From NCBI GenBank assembly GCA_021014325.1, contig CM037473.1:5333501-5397500 (forward strand): a DNA stretch of 64,000 nt, read 5' to 3'. Numbering within the stretch: position 1 is the stretch's first letter; each line of letters opens with the position of its first letter. Under the pieces are notes generated by a model. That model did no database searches and was not told where the DNA came from. It saw only the letters and a program-made list of their open reading frames with translations. The stretch comes from Plazaster borealis (Eukaryota; Echinodermata; Asteroidea; Forcipulatida; Labidiasteridae). Below are positions 51,840 through 63,398 of the stretch, in pieces. Both the position numbers and the translations under genes were made by a program.

Positions 51840-53180
51840 AGTACTAATCAATGATTGATCCAGAATTCAATAACAGATACCGCAATCTATCTATTTAAAA
51901 ACCTAAAAATTGAATTACTTCGAGCGAATGTAAAACAACTTAAATTCTTTGGTGGAAAGTTTAATAGTATAGTCAATTCGCTGGAAAATATTTATTTTCC
52001 GGCAGTCTGGATCCGTCATTGATGTCTAGGCCTATCTATAATAATTCCTACTCGGGAATTTAACTTTATCAAAACCTATACCGGTATACTAAAGCTTTTG
52101 CAAACCTTGTAAATATGAAACGCTCAACATATTAAATGCTTTTTTATTGAATGTCTATTTAAAATCCATATAAACCCGCTTTTCAGTTTGACGAGATGAA
52201 AATGTGACTTTTATTCAGATTTTGGGGTTATCTTGACTTAAAGGTATCGTACACGTTTGGTAATGACTCAAAACAAATATTAGCATAAAAACTTACTTGG
52301 TAACGAGCAACGGGGAGCTGTTGATAGTATAAAACATTGTAGGAAACGACTCCCTCTGAAGTAACGTTGTTTTTGAGAAAGAGGTAATTTCTCACTAAAA
52401 TAATAAAAACTTCTTGCAAGAAGTTTTTATTCCTATCTGAAAGCACACAAATTTGTACAACAAGGGTGTGTTTTCTTTCATAATTTTCTTGCAACTTCGA
52501 TGACCAATTGAGCCCAAATTTTCACAGGCTTGTTATTTTATGCATATGTTGGGATACACCAAGTGAGAACACTGGTCTTTGACAATTTCCAAACGTGTTC
52601 AGTGCCTTTAAAGATGCTAGGGCCAATTTTTGGCCGACAATTGTTGTCAAAATCCATTTAACTTTAAAATACAAAAAACAAATAAACAAAACAAACTATT
52701 TTTGCGAAAATCAGGCCATGCAACTTGATGGTACAACGATAACTTCCCTTTCGAATAAAAACTTCGTTGACATTTTAATTATTGATTGATCCAGAATCAA
52801 TGACAGATACCGTACTCTCTCGAAAAACTATCGAAAGCTAAAAATTGAATAACTTCGAGCATTACCAGTTATGTAATAATTTTCAATTCTTTTGTAAAAG
52901 TATTAGGTCTGGTAGTCATGTGCACCGGTAAATGTTTATTTCCCGGCAGTCTGGATCCATTATTGATGTCTATAAATTCTCAATCGGGAATTTAACTTTA
53001 TCAATACATATAACTCTTAATTATGACCCGAAAGTTTTTGGAGTGTTACTTGTTTTTGCAAACTTTGTAAATATTAAATGCTCAGCATATTATTAAATGC
53101 TAGTTTATTGAATGTCTATTTAAAATTCATATATTACCTGTTTTCCTTTTTGACTTGATTGAAAAGTAACTTTTATTCAG
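51840..53180. repeat. Segmental tandem duplication (two ~400-bp copies ~950 bp apart)
   Basis: 51850-52240 and 52785-53180 share TGATTGATCCAGAATC, AACAGATACCG, AAAAATTGAAT(T/A)ACTTCGAGC, CGGCAGTCTGGATCC and CGGGAATTTAACTTTATCAA. The family C element at 52241-52610 separates them. A third, weak copy with CAGTCTGGATCCATCAATG lies near 54188. Confidence 0.75.
52241..52610. mobile_element. Inverted-repeat element, family C, copy 3
   Basis: Begins AAGGTATCGTACACGTTTGG and ends CCAAACGTGTTCAGTGCCTT. Keeps the AAAAACTTCTTGC palindrome. Very close to 6486-6855. Confidence 0.85.
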
Positions 53181-53459
53181 ATTTCTGGGTTTCGTTAATC
53201 TTATCTTGAATTTAAAAAGGAATTAAGTCAAATTTTCGGCCGAAAATGTTTGTCAAATATTGTTTGGGGTACCTTTTTTTGTTTTAAACCAAACAACAAA
53301 CTACTTCTGCGAAAATTGGGCCATGCAACTTTAAGGTACAGAAATGTGTTCTGGTAAAAGAAAAACTTACCTTTCTATGTATATAAAGAAAAATAATGAT
53401 ACGATTTACCCGAGTGATGCCTGTGGAATTTGTTCACAGAACTCGGGGAAGTTTTGAGT

Positions 53460-53800
53460 AAACTATGCTTATACATATCGGTGTATGGGCAAAAAACCAA
53501 AAAAATTCTTTATCCCCGATGCAATATTAACATCTAAAATCCATGCGGTACGGTATACCCACACGCTGCTAACATAGGGGATTCGAACTCCTTCAGGCCA
53601 CCGGGCTATGTCTCGATGAAGTAGTGGCAAGACATTCTGCTCTAGCATGGCAAAGGTCGTGGGTTCGAATCCCAGTATACTGTAATACACATCCGTGTGT
53701 GGGCAAAAACCAACTAATATTAATACAATATTTACAGCGAAAAAAACAGCGAAAAAAACAAACTACTTCTGCGAAAATTGGGCACACCCATCACATAAAA
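53460..53800 (+). mobile_element. tRNA-like SINE fragment within a local duplication
   Basis: Box-B-like GGGTTCGAATCCCAG at about 53659, with ATGAAGTAGTGGCAAGACAT (box-A position) at about 53618. The flanks carry TGTGTGGGCAAAAACCAA-type sequence twice (53476 and 53695) and AAACTACTTCTGCGAAAATT at about 53297 and 53759. Confidence 0.6.
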
Positions 53801-55000
53801 AACAAAAACGAAAAACAAAACAAAAAACGATAACAAGATTGGTGGAAAGTTGAAAACATTAAATTGTAACGCACATGTTGTTGTTGTTATTTAGCTGCAC
53901 AAAGCATTTGATTGTAATTTTGTATATGGTGACTTTTTGTAATTGTACCTTCACTCTAAAATGACCATTACAAATATATAATAATTTTATTGATTAATCG
54001 AGCGCGAAAAATTAAATAAAAAATAACACAACTATTGATGTTGAAAACTCTTGAAAATAAAAGTGGATGAATTCGACCGACAAGGACTGATCTAGATAAT
54101 CAATACTTTTTAAGGTTTTACCAAAAGGTGATTATGTATTTTATAAAAAAATTAAAGACTTTTGCCATTATGTTTTGATTTACCGGCCAGTCTGGATCCA
54201 TCAATGTTTTTCATAACCTCTCTCGAGGATTTGTTATTAATCTGTAATCATATTTTAAATGGCTTGATGTGGATAATAATGGTTTCTTAATTTGTACAGT
54301 AGTTTCATTCATAGAAAGTACCATTTCGCTTCTTGGTAGTTCCAACTTAAATTCATACAACTAAAGATTACATAAATGTCGAAGTATATTATTGTAATAA
54401 TCATTTTGTTAATGTTTAGACCAAATGACACATCCTCAGATAATGAATCTTCGAGTTATTTTCTTCGAGGGGTACTCCGGAGAAACATCCCGTTGAAAGC
54501 CACACACGTATTTTGGAATCAATGAGGAACTTTTTTACATCTAGCTCCATTAAAAGACATTGATCAAACTTGAAAATTTTACCGGAAGACATTGAGTTTA
54601 TTATTCTATAGGGTTGGAACTATCAATGGTGTTTGTAAACAAATGAACAACGTCAGTAAAAAAGCAGTGTACAAAAAAACCTGACTCTCAGATCATACCT
54701 AATGATTCCCATTTTGAGTTCAAGTAAATTGTAAAACTTGTAATAGTATACTGATCAGAGTACCGGTCTTCATCGATGAAATACAATAAAATAAAATTCA
54801 TACATGTCGGGTATATTTTTCTTCGAAAACCGCGTCGATTATTTTTTGAGCGCCGAATTTATTCGTTTTAAATTTAGATTTTCTTTCCACATTTTGAAGT
54901 CCACGGTACAACCATCGCAGTTAATTTTCTCTTTTATTCACTCACACAAACACGGTCTCTGCCAATAACCAAGTTATTACCGGAGAAACAAAATATGGCA
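53800..55000. other. Nothing recognised
   Basis: AT-rich; only the weak third duplication copy near 54188 is noted. Confidence 0.4.
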
Positions 55001-55004
55001 ATTT

Positions 55005-55690
55005 TACCTACCCACCTACCACCCACCCACATCCCTACCTACCTGTTTACCTACCTACCCACCTACACACACTCACCCACCCACCCACTCACCCACATAC
55101 CTATACTTACCCTGCCAACCAACCTACCTACCTGGCTACGTACCTACCTACCAACTTAAAAACCAACTACCCACCCAGCTTTATACCAACCTACCTTCTT
55201 CTTCATCGTGTCCTTCCTGTTCTGTATGGTGTCCCTCCAGTGGTCCGCACACAGGATGGCAACGGCGTTTGCAGTGGAAAGGTCATTGGCTGTGACAGGT
55301 GAACGGAGTTGTCGACAACACAGGAGATGGCTCATAGTCTGCTTCTCCCCACATTCGCAGGTGTCTGAGTCAGTTCGCAATCCCCATTTGACCATGTTGG
55401 TGTGGAACCTCCCGACTTGGGTGCGTAGACGGTTGAGGCTTTTCCATGTGGTCCATTTGGAGTTGGCGCCACTGGGCAGACGTTCCGGCTGGGGTGTTCA
55501 TCGCTGAGGTGTTTCTCAGCGTGGCTCTTTGGTGATCTCGCCAGAGTCGGGTTCTGGTTGTCACTGCAGTGACAACCAGACCTACCCACCTACCTACCTA
55601 CCCACCCACCTATACTTACTAACCTATACATACATGTACATACCTACCTACATACATACCCACCTACTACCCACCCATTTTTTTCATTTT
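55005..55690. repeat. (CCTA)/(CCCA) microsatellite, split by a LINE fragment
   Basis: Tetranucleotide repeats of CCTA, CCCA and variants at 55008-55190 and again at 55578-55680. The LINE end at 55191-55577 separates them and looks like an insertion into the tract or its seed. Confidence 0.9.
55191..55577 (-). mobile_element. LINE 3' end fragment, minus strand
   Basis: The minus strand encodes MVKWGLRTDSDTCECGEKQT then MSHLLCCRQL and ANAVAILCADHWRDTIQ, the C-terminal Cys/His end (C-x-CG...QT-x2-HLL) of non-LTR retrotransposon polymerases. The right border is a perfect 22-bp palindrome (55556-55577) centred on CTGCAG. 5'-truncated. Confidence 0.8.
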
Positions 55691-55989
55691 TTTCTTTTAG
55701 TGGAGCTCTTAGACTCTGTTTATTCAACTCCACCTACTTACCTCCTTTCAAAGACCCCTGCGACTTTAAATTAGGGTGCACCACACTAAAATAATAGGCA
55801 AAAATTTATGCGCCAAACTGATTATCATAATTTGTAGGCCCTCAAAATCTTTTGAATATTAACGTTTTGGGGGTCATGCAATTAATGGATTGTGTAATTA
55901 TAACAATTTATCACAGCCTGGGGAACTGTGCTCCAACTTTTGAGGAGATTTGAAAATTTGAAAACTGGCAGCAAGTTGGATTGGAAAAA

Positions 55990-56212
55990 GCACATTTTGT
56001 TGTAAGATAATCTGGCGTTAGTGTAAAAACATATACATTGTCTGCGTGTAAAATGGAAAAATAGTTTTACAAACATCAAAATTATCACATTAAACTCTGT
56101 AAATGTCAATCCCCAAAGTCCAGATTTCAAATGGGGGGCACCCGGGGGCACGGACATCAATTGGCGGGGGGGGGGGGATTGCACGTACCCCCTTAGTTAC
56201 GCCACTGTGATA
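55990..56212. mobile_element. Dispersed repeat, family D, copy 2
   Basis: TTGTAAGATAATCTGGCG, AAAGTCCAGATTTCAAA, GGGGCACCCGGGGGCACG, a 13-G run, and AGTTACGCCACTGTGATAG. Matches 11341-11577. Confidence 0.65.
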
Positions 56213-56379
56213 GATGTTGGAATAGTACCGGTATGTTTCACAAAATGTATGTTTTATAACACTCGTATGGAGCAACAACAGTGAGTACAAATAAAGTTAT
56301 TGATGATCGTGTTTAGTGAATTATAGTGTTTTGTTGAAGCATCCACAGATGATTCGTTTAGGTGATCAGCGGGTAAACA

Positions 56380-56900
56380 TAGCTGTGGGAAGATTACATG
56401 ACGAGGAGATTGCGTCCAAGTGGAAACGACTCAGTGCGGGATATACAGAAGACGTTTAAAGAACGTTTCACGGACTAATTGCCCACTATGGCTGTCACGT
56501 CAGATTATAAGAAAGTAGTTGGCGAAGACGGCAAGTCTATGTCATTGCTCAGTCTTTATTGCATCACGTACAAGTCTTTCGCCTTTTACTAAAGATTTCC
56601 GTGCAACAAAGCCTTTAATGAGTCTATAATAATTTTTCACTGGCTTATAGCAAAATAAGTCTCACAGTAAAACTAAAGATAGGTAACAACAATTGCATGT
56701 TGCCCAAGATGCTCACCCTCAAGAACCAAATGACCCAAGTTATCTGACGTCATAATCAAAATGATCTTAGTTGCGCCATTTTGAAAGTCAATGTCTTCGT
56801 GTGTTTCGCATTTTAGGCGAAGCGGCGTTTGAATGCTAACCGTATTAATACGTACAATTTGACTTTCAAAATGGCGAGATCGGGCCCTACCTATGATTCT
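56380..56900 (+). repeat. Composite F-E repeat, copy 1
   Basis: F part: GAGATTGCGTCCAAGTGG, AGAAGACGTTTAAAGAACG and AAAGATTTCCGTGCAACAAA. E part from about 56625: TTTTCACTGGCTTATAGC, ATCTGACGTCATAATCAAAA. The same order occurs at 57797, 58816 and 60495. Confidence 0.75.
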
Positions 56901-57224
56901 TTCTAATTCGTATCCTCACTTCTGCCTCGCCAATAACTTTTAGGACATTTCCTCAAACCCCCAATCAATCGTGCTTAAAATCTCAACCTCGTGCCAATGA
57001 CCCAAACCTCCCTGTCGCTCCACTTCAAGCATGCGCACCAATGTTTCTTTAAGCATCTTTCCCAGTCCAGTAAGTCGTGTATTTTTTTTCGTGCCAGTAA
57101 AAAATTCACATTTTTAGAAAGATTCCTCGTGTGAAGTTGTAAACTCCACTTGTAGTTTACCTTGGGATTCTGCAAATGCAGTTGAAATGTGTAATCGTCA
57201 ACCAGGCCCGACATCTGACGGCAT

Positions 57225-57725
57225 TATGGGTTTTTTTCAGTGGAAACAACGTTTAAAATGAATTTTGTCAAAAAAGGGGATAAACTAACAATTTTTATAG
57301 CACCCCATCGGTTACCCCAGCAATAACATACAATGCCATGTTATTATCAAAATAAAAAAGTTCGGAAAGTTTTATAGCATTCGGACAAAACCTCCGGAAA
57401 TGAGGAAAATACAAGTTCTGACAAAAAATGAGCGACTAACAATAATTGCCATGAAAATTGAGCCGAGCCGTTACTGAGAGGCAGTAATTGGTCCTTATGA
57501 GTTATAACTTCCGAAATTAATTAATTTGACAATATTACCGAAAAGGACGAGAATTGTACGAAAACAGTCATCCGTATGTATTTTATTTGGGTTTCTCAAA
57601 TTGCACGTACAAATACGGTATAAGCATTCAAACGCTGCTTGGCCTAAAATCTGCAACACACAGGGGACATTGACTTTCAAAATCATAAAATGGCACAACC
57701 AAGATTACTTTGATTAAGACGTCAC
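57225..57725 (-). mobile_element. Family E, inverted copy
   Basis: Reverse complement of 29550-30110 and partner of 56625-56860. It contains GGTTACCCCAGCAATAACAT, TTATAGCATTCGGACAAAAC and GACATTGACTTTCAAAATC. Confidence 0.75.
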
Positions 57726-57789
57726 ATAACTTAATGTCAATAACATAACTTGGGTCTACCTGGACGCCGCTTCATATAATCTTTACAGC

Positions 57790-58400
57790 TCTAACATAGT
57801 GGGTTACCGTTTAATAGGTTGTAATCCACTGGACAAATGACACATCACATCCACCAAGTTTGGTTATTAAGTTTTTGCGAAAACTGTGATGACAGCCTCC
57901 GTGGACAAACTGTTACTATTTGGATTTTCGTTTTCAATTATTGTGTTCTAAAGCTATCCAAATAAATATGGTTCAATAGGTCGTGTGATACATCAGCGGT
58001 TCGGGCTGTAAAGATTGTTATGACGAGAAGAATGCGTCCAAGTGGAAACGACGAGAAGGAAAAAAGACAGAAGACGTGTGTGGAACGTTTCAATGGTAAA
58101 CGGATAACGGGTGGTTACCCACCATAGTTGTTACGTTAGATGATAAGAAACGGGGTCATCTGGATCGCCACTACACACCATCACTCTGGCTTTACTGCAT
58201 CACGAATAAATCTTTCGCCTTTTACTAAAGATTTCCGTGCAACAAAGCCTTTAATGAGTCTATAAATAATGTTTCACTGGCTGATTGAATTATAAGCCTC
58301 ACATTAAAACTAAAGATAGGTAACGACAATTGGATGTGACCCACGATGGTCACCCTCAAGAACCAAATGACCCAAGTTGCTTCAATGATATCAAAACATC
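57790..58400 (+). repeat. Composite F-E repeat, copy 2
   Basis: Begins AGTGGGTTACCGTTTAATAG, continues CATCCACCAAGTTTGGTTAT, GATGACAGCCTCCGTGGACA, GACAGAAGACGTGTGTGGAA and CTTTCGCCTTTTACTAAAGA, then the start of E. A shortened repeat of its first part is at 58577-58660. Confidence 0.85.
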
Positions 58401-58800
58401 ACTTGCTGAAATGGCGCCCATGCGTATTTTACGTTCCAACAATAGATAGGCCTAGAGCTCAATTTCCCCCATCTTGCGCCTTCGACGCTCTATAATCTTT
58501 GATAAAAAACATGTGTAAGACGTGTGGATACTTGTCGTGGGAAGTTTTTTTTTTTTAAATACAAATAACCGGCGTTTATAGTGGGTTACCGTTTAATAGG
58601 TTGTAATCCACTGGACAAATAAAACATCACATCCACCAAGTTTGGTTATTAAGTTTTTGCGTATTTTACGTTCCAACAATAGACGGCCATAGTAGAGCTC
58701 AATTTCTCCCATCTTGCGCATTCGGCGCTCTTTAATCTTTGATACAAAACATGTGTAAGACGTGTGGATACTTGTCGTGAGAATTTTTTATAAATTAAAG
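58400..58800 (+). repeat. Module G repeats (AAATGGCGCCCATGCG...TCTTTGATA), two copies
   Basis: TTTTACGTTCCAACAATAGA, GAGCTCAATTTC(C/T)CCCATC and CTTGCGC(C/A)TTCG(A/G)CGCTC recur at about 58430 and 58665. Further copies are at 60350-60480, and an inverted part at 60180-60240. Confidence 0.75.
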
Positions 58801-58809
58801 ATAACCGGC

Positions 58810-59640
58810 ATTATAGTGGGTTACCGTGCAATCCACTGGACAAATGAAACATCACATCCACCAAGTTTGGTTATCAAGTTTTTGCGAAAACTGTGATGAC
58901 AGCCTCCATTGACAAACTGTTACTATTTGGATTTTTGTTTTGAATTATTGTGTTCTAAAGCTATCCAAATAAAAATGGTTCGATAGGTCGTGTGATACAT
59001 CAGCGGTTCGAGCTGTAAAGATTATAAGAAGAATGCGTCCAAGTGGAAACGATGAGAAGGAAAAATGACAGAAGACGTGTGTGGAACGTTTCAATGGTGA
59101 ACGGATAAAGGGTGGCTACCCACCATAGTTGTTACGTTAGATGATAAGAAACGGGTTCATCTGGATCGCCACAACACACCATCACTCTGGCTTTACTGCA
59201 TCACGAATAAATCTTTCGCCTTTTACTAAAGATTTCCGTGCAACATAGCCTTTAATGAGTCTATAAATAATTTTTCACTGGCTTATTGAAAAATAAGCCT
59301 CACAATAAAACTAAAGATAGGTAACAACAATTGCATGTGAGCCACGATGATCATCCTCCAGAACCAAATGACCCAAGTTATCTGACGTCATAATTCATAA
59401 TCAAAATGATCTTAGGTGCGCCATTTTGAAAGTCAATGTCCTCGTGTGTTTCGCATTTTAGACGAAGGGGCGTTTGAATGCTAACCGTATTATAACGTAC
59501 AATTTTACTTTCAAAATGGAGAGATAACTGTTTTCGTACAATTCTGAACCATCGATGAAATTGTCATTGAATTACATAATTAAGTTCGGAAGTTGTAACT
59601 CATCAGGACCAATAATTGGCCTATATTGGAGTGTTTGGGT
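58810..59640 (+). repeat. Composite F-E repeat, copy 3
   Basis: Same order as 57790-58400, with a longer E part reaching TAACTCATCAGGACCAATAA. About 90 percent like copy 2 by eye. Confidence 0.85.
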
Positions 59641-59984
59641 TCGAATCCCACACCGGAATAGTATGCCCTCTGTCTGAGATGTAGATTTTTCCCCCCGGAA
59701 GGCTCGGGAAATCACTGATTTCAAAGTGCTAGATTATCGTTATTCTTGATTGTCGACGTTCGTTTTGTCAACAAAGTCACCAATCGCAACAATAATTACT
59801 GGAGAAGAGACTATCTCTATCAAACAAACTTCTTAACAAGTTTTGAGCAAGATTCGTAGACTTGCCCAGTTTCTCCAACCCGTCGATGTTGCTCCCTCTG
59901 TACTACTAATACAACAAATTGCGTCGCCAAATCAAGTTAGGGTAAATATAACAAAAGACATCTTGTTGGCGGGAGAGGGTCTCC
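59641..59984. other. Nothing recognised beyond a box-B-like word
   Basis: GGGTTCGAATCCCACACC at 59639-59656 resembles a SINE box B, but no box A is visible. Confidence 0.4.
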
Positions 59985-60110
59985 TTGACTTTTCAATCAG
60001 TATGCTCTGGTCATCTAGTCTTTAGGGAAAACACGATCAGATACTGATCGAAACACCAAGTTAATCCACCACGAGTTCTTTTCGGAACCAACACAACTTT
60101 ATACGCCTAG
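59985..60110. mobile_element. Worn copy of the intron 8 palindrome
   Basis: AATCAGTATGCTCTGGTCAT and CACGATCAGATACTGATCG then GAAACACCAAGTT face each other, followed by GAGTTCTTTTCGGAACCA. Matches the inner arms of 22974-23235 with many changes. Confidence 0.65.
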
Positions 60111-60179
60111 AGAGTTTTTTTTTCTGACACGGTGTTTCAGCTGCAGTAACCTGACTTTTGTGTATATTATACCACGAAA

Positions 60180-60900
60180 AGTTTAAATCCTGAAAAATAA
60201 AATCCAAAGATTATAGAGCGCCGAAGGCGCAAGATGAGGAACTCTGGCTGAAAGGTGAAAAGTGCACTGGACGCCAAAAGTAACTCCTTTGAACAATGAC
60301 CATTTCTTCAATGATATCAAAACATCACTTGCTGAAATGGCGCCCATGCGTATTTTTACGTTCCAAAAATAGACAGGCCTAGAGCTCAATTTCCTCCATC
60401 TTGCGCCTTCGGCGCTTTATAATCTTTGATACCAAAGATTATAAGACTTGTAAATACTTGTCGTGAAAAGTTTTTTTGAAAATTACAAATAACCGGAATG
60501 TGGGTTACCGTTTGGTTGTAATCCACTGGGCAAATGAAACATCCACCAAGTTTGGTTTTTAAGTTTTTGCGAAAACTGCGATGACAGCCTCCATGGACAA
60601 ACTGTTACTATTTAGATTTTTGTTTTGAATTATTGTGTTCTAAAGCTATACAAATAAAGATTGTTCGACTGGTCGTGTGATACATCAACGGTTCGAGCTG
60701 TAAAGATTATAATGACGAGAAGAATGCGCCCAAGTGGAAACGACGAGAAGGAAAAATGACAGAAGACGTGTGTGGAACGTTTCAATGGTGAACGGATAAA
60801 GGGTGGTTACCCACCATGGTTGTTACGTTAGATAATAAGAAACGGGTTCATCTGGATCGCCACTACACATATTACTCTGGCTTTACTGCGATTGGCGTTT
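60180..60900 (+). repeat. Module G and composite F repeat, copy 4
   Basis: Inverted G piece (AGCGCCGAAGGCGCAAGATG), direct G piece, then F from about 60495 (GTGGGTTACCGTTTGGTTGT) to ACTCTGGCTTTACTGCG. The E part is absent here. Confidence 0.75.
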
Positions 60901-61700
60901 GTATGGAGCCTCGTGCAATCCCTGGCCAATCGGGAACCTTGGATTTATGACGTCGACTTGATCGAAAACTTATGAATGAAACCGCCCCTTGCTACATTTA
61001 AAGGTACTTGTCATGTAAAAGAGAAAGACAGAAATAAACAATTTTCACAGTCGTGTGCATTATATGCAAATTATTATGCAAATTATTACGCAAATACACT
61101 TAAAGGATGAATTTTCCATCTCTATAGGTTTATTTTTTTAGTTTAATAAAACAAAAATCAAGATGGCTGCCCCCATGATAAAGTCTTTAGAACCAAACCA
61201 GTAATCATTTAAGTTTCACTTTTGTATAATATTTGAGCCTTTTAAATTGAACTTAAAGTAACAAAATACAAGTGTTCCTTATCTTATGATTATTAAGATA
61301 TTCTCAGGAATTACTTAGTTTCTCATTAGTTGCCACAAACTCAAATTTTGGAAGACAAATTAATCCCCTTTTTTTAAAGATCATATTGTGGCCACATACA
61401 CAACTAAAACAGAGAAAATAACACAGTGGAAAATGTTTTGTCTTATCTGGCAATTGAGAAGTATTGCTTTTATTATTCCATCTCACTTTGTCACAGATCA
61501 ATTAAAATGATTGACCCAATAAACATATATACAAATATTTACAACATGTGCATCCATGTTACTTTTATGTACAAAACTGCATCATAGTATGCGACCATCT
61601 TTCATATTGAAGTGTCGCAGAGTATTTTGAATAAATGCGCATGTAGCACAGTTTTGTAATAATTTAATTACTCTGTTCTGTCTATACCCAGGTTGTTACA
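60901..61700. other. Nothing recognised
   Basis: AT-rich; contains a short AAATTATTATGC direct repeat near 61066. Confidence 0.4.
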
Positions 61701-61704
61701 TACT

Positions 61705-62065
61705 CCACAATGTTCTGCCTCATTTGAGACTTCCATACAGCCCACTGTCATCATAAAGTATTAATTGATGACTAACCAATACAAGAACTCCAACCATGAT
61801 TAGGTAAATACTCGGAGGCCTAATTTAGTTGAGAGAGACTTAACATTTGAATCAAACCTCACAATGTTCTGCCTCATTTAAGACTTCCATACAGCCCACT
61901 GTCATCAAACAGACTTAATTAATTGTTGGTATAAATTGATGAACTATTACTAATACAAGAACTCCAACCATGATTAGGTAAATACTCGGAGACCTATAGT
62001 TGAGAGAGACTTAACATTTGAATCAAACCTCACAATTAATGTTCTGCCTCATTTGAGGCTTCATA
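61705..62065. repeat. Tandem duplication, ~150-175 bp unit, 2.2 copies
   Basis: ACAATGTTCTGCCTCATTT starts copies at about 61709 and 61860 and, after TTA, at about 62037. Each holds CTTCCATACAGCCCACTGTC, CAAGAACTCCAACCATGATT and GAGAGAGACTTAACATTTG. Confidence 0.9.
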
Positions 62066-62289
62066 CAGTAATTAAAAAGTGTATATTGGTATTTATTGAT
62101 GATTTAACCAACACAAGGACTCCACCTATCTTTCTTCTTCCCTGAACAGCGTATACATTGTACAATGTTTTACACCCCCTCCCCTGTAAAAGAGAAACAG
62201 GGTCTTTGATGAGCAAAGATTAAAACACTGTGGTTAATTTATATACACCAAAACTATTATTTATAACCAACTTAAACCATTGGATGTCC

Positions 62290-62485
62290 AGAGCCCTATC
62301 TCATAAAGCTGTTAAGCAGAAAATACTGCTTGATAAATTGCTTTGCTAAGCAAAAATTGAGTCGGGCACCAGCCACAACAATGCAAACTTAATGTAATTT
62401 GGGCTGGTAACCTGATTCTTCTAAGCAATACTTTTCTGTGTTTAGTGAGTTTTTGTGCTTACAGGCTTTTATGAAATTGGGCCCT
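62290..62485. mobile_element. Family A element, best copy
   Basis: Left GAGCCCTATCTCATAAAGCT and right TTTATGAAATTGGGCCCTG are inverted ends. Inside are CTGCTTGATAAATTGC, TTTGCTAAGCAAAAATTGAG and GGCTGGTAACCTGATTCTTC. About 195 bp. Confidence 0.75.
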
Positions 62486-63395
62486 GTTTGAACCCTGAGC
62501 AAAGATCAAATTAGTTTCTCTTTCAACTTGACACAAAGTGGTAATTATGAAATCATATAAAACTTTGGTTTGTTATACATTGATTCTAGATGAAGTCATG
62601 TTGACATCATAACTGGTTTTACAGAAGTCACAAGAATATGCCACTGTGTTAAAAGTGTGAGATGGAAAAACTGGAAATATGATGTTGTAAAATCTGAATT
62701 TCCAAATAAGGATCTGTGATGATTTCATAATTAGACGGTTTGATACGAAATCGTCACAGATCCAACTACCAAACCACATTTTGCTTGTTTAACAACTTTC
62801 TGTCCATTTGGACCGTAATTGTGGACTGAAGCTTAAAAAGCTAAAAGACGAGAACCATCACTCGTTTATTGTCTAGCAACAACTTTGTGGTTTCTGACTT
62901 AAGTGTCCAACCTGACATGGCCCATGGCTATCGGTGTATACAGAACAGAAGTGTAGTTTAATACAACAATAACAAAACCACAATTAAAAGCATAATATTA
63001 TAGACTTCTATCCCAGTGATAATTAACAAATCATGCCTCCCCCACTAATGAAAATGTCTATTTAACAAACTCAAACAATTATTTTACCAAAGCTCTACTT
63101 AAAAAAGCGTGAGTAATGGGAATGCTAAGTCTTCTGAAACTGCAATTGTAGAATGGATTAATGTTAGAATAAGGAAGAAAAAGTTACTTGCAATTTGACC
63201 AATGGATATGAGTGCTTTTACTTGGCTGGGACCAAAGACAGCACGATTTACACTAATTTAAACATGCATCACCACATTTTGATTCAGAAAATATTGTTGA
63301 ACACAAACTTTTATTTTAAATGTTTGTTTGGGGGTGACAACAAAGTGGGCATTGCATATACATTTTCAAAGACATAGCATGATGGGATTTAACTG
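62486..63395. other. Nothing recognised; probable 3' flank of the edge gene
   Basis: AT-rich. On the minus strand an AATAAA lies at 63315-63310, 84 nt after the stop codon of the edge gene, and may be its poly(A) signal. Confidence 0.4.
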
Positions 63396-63398
63396 TTT

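Noticed and set aside
53615..53690. tRNA gene on the plus strand
   Set aside because: Box B is good, but there is no acceptor stem and the flanks repeat nearby; called a SINE fragment.
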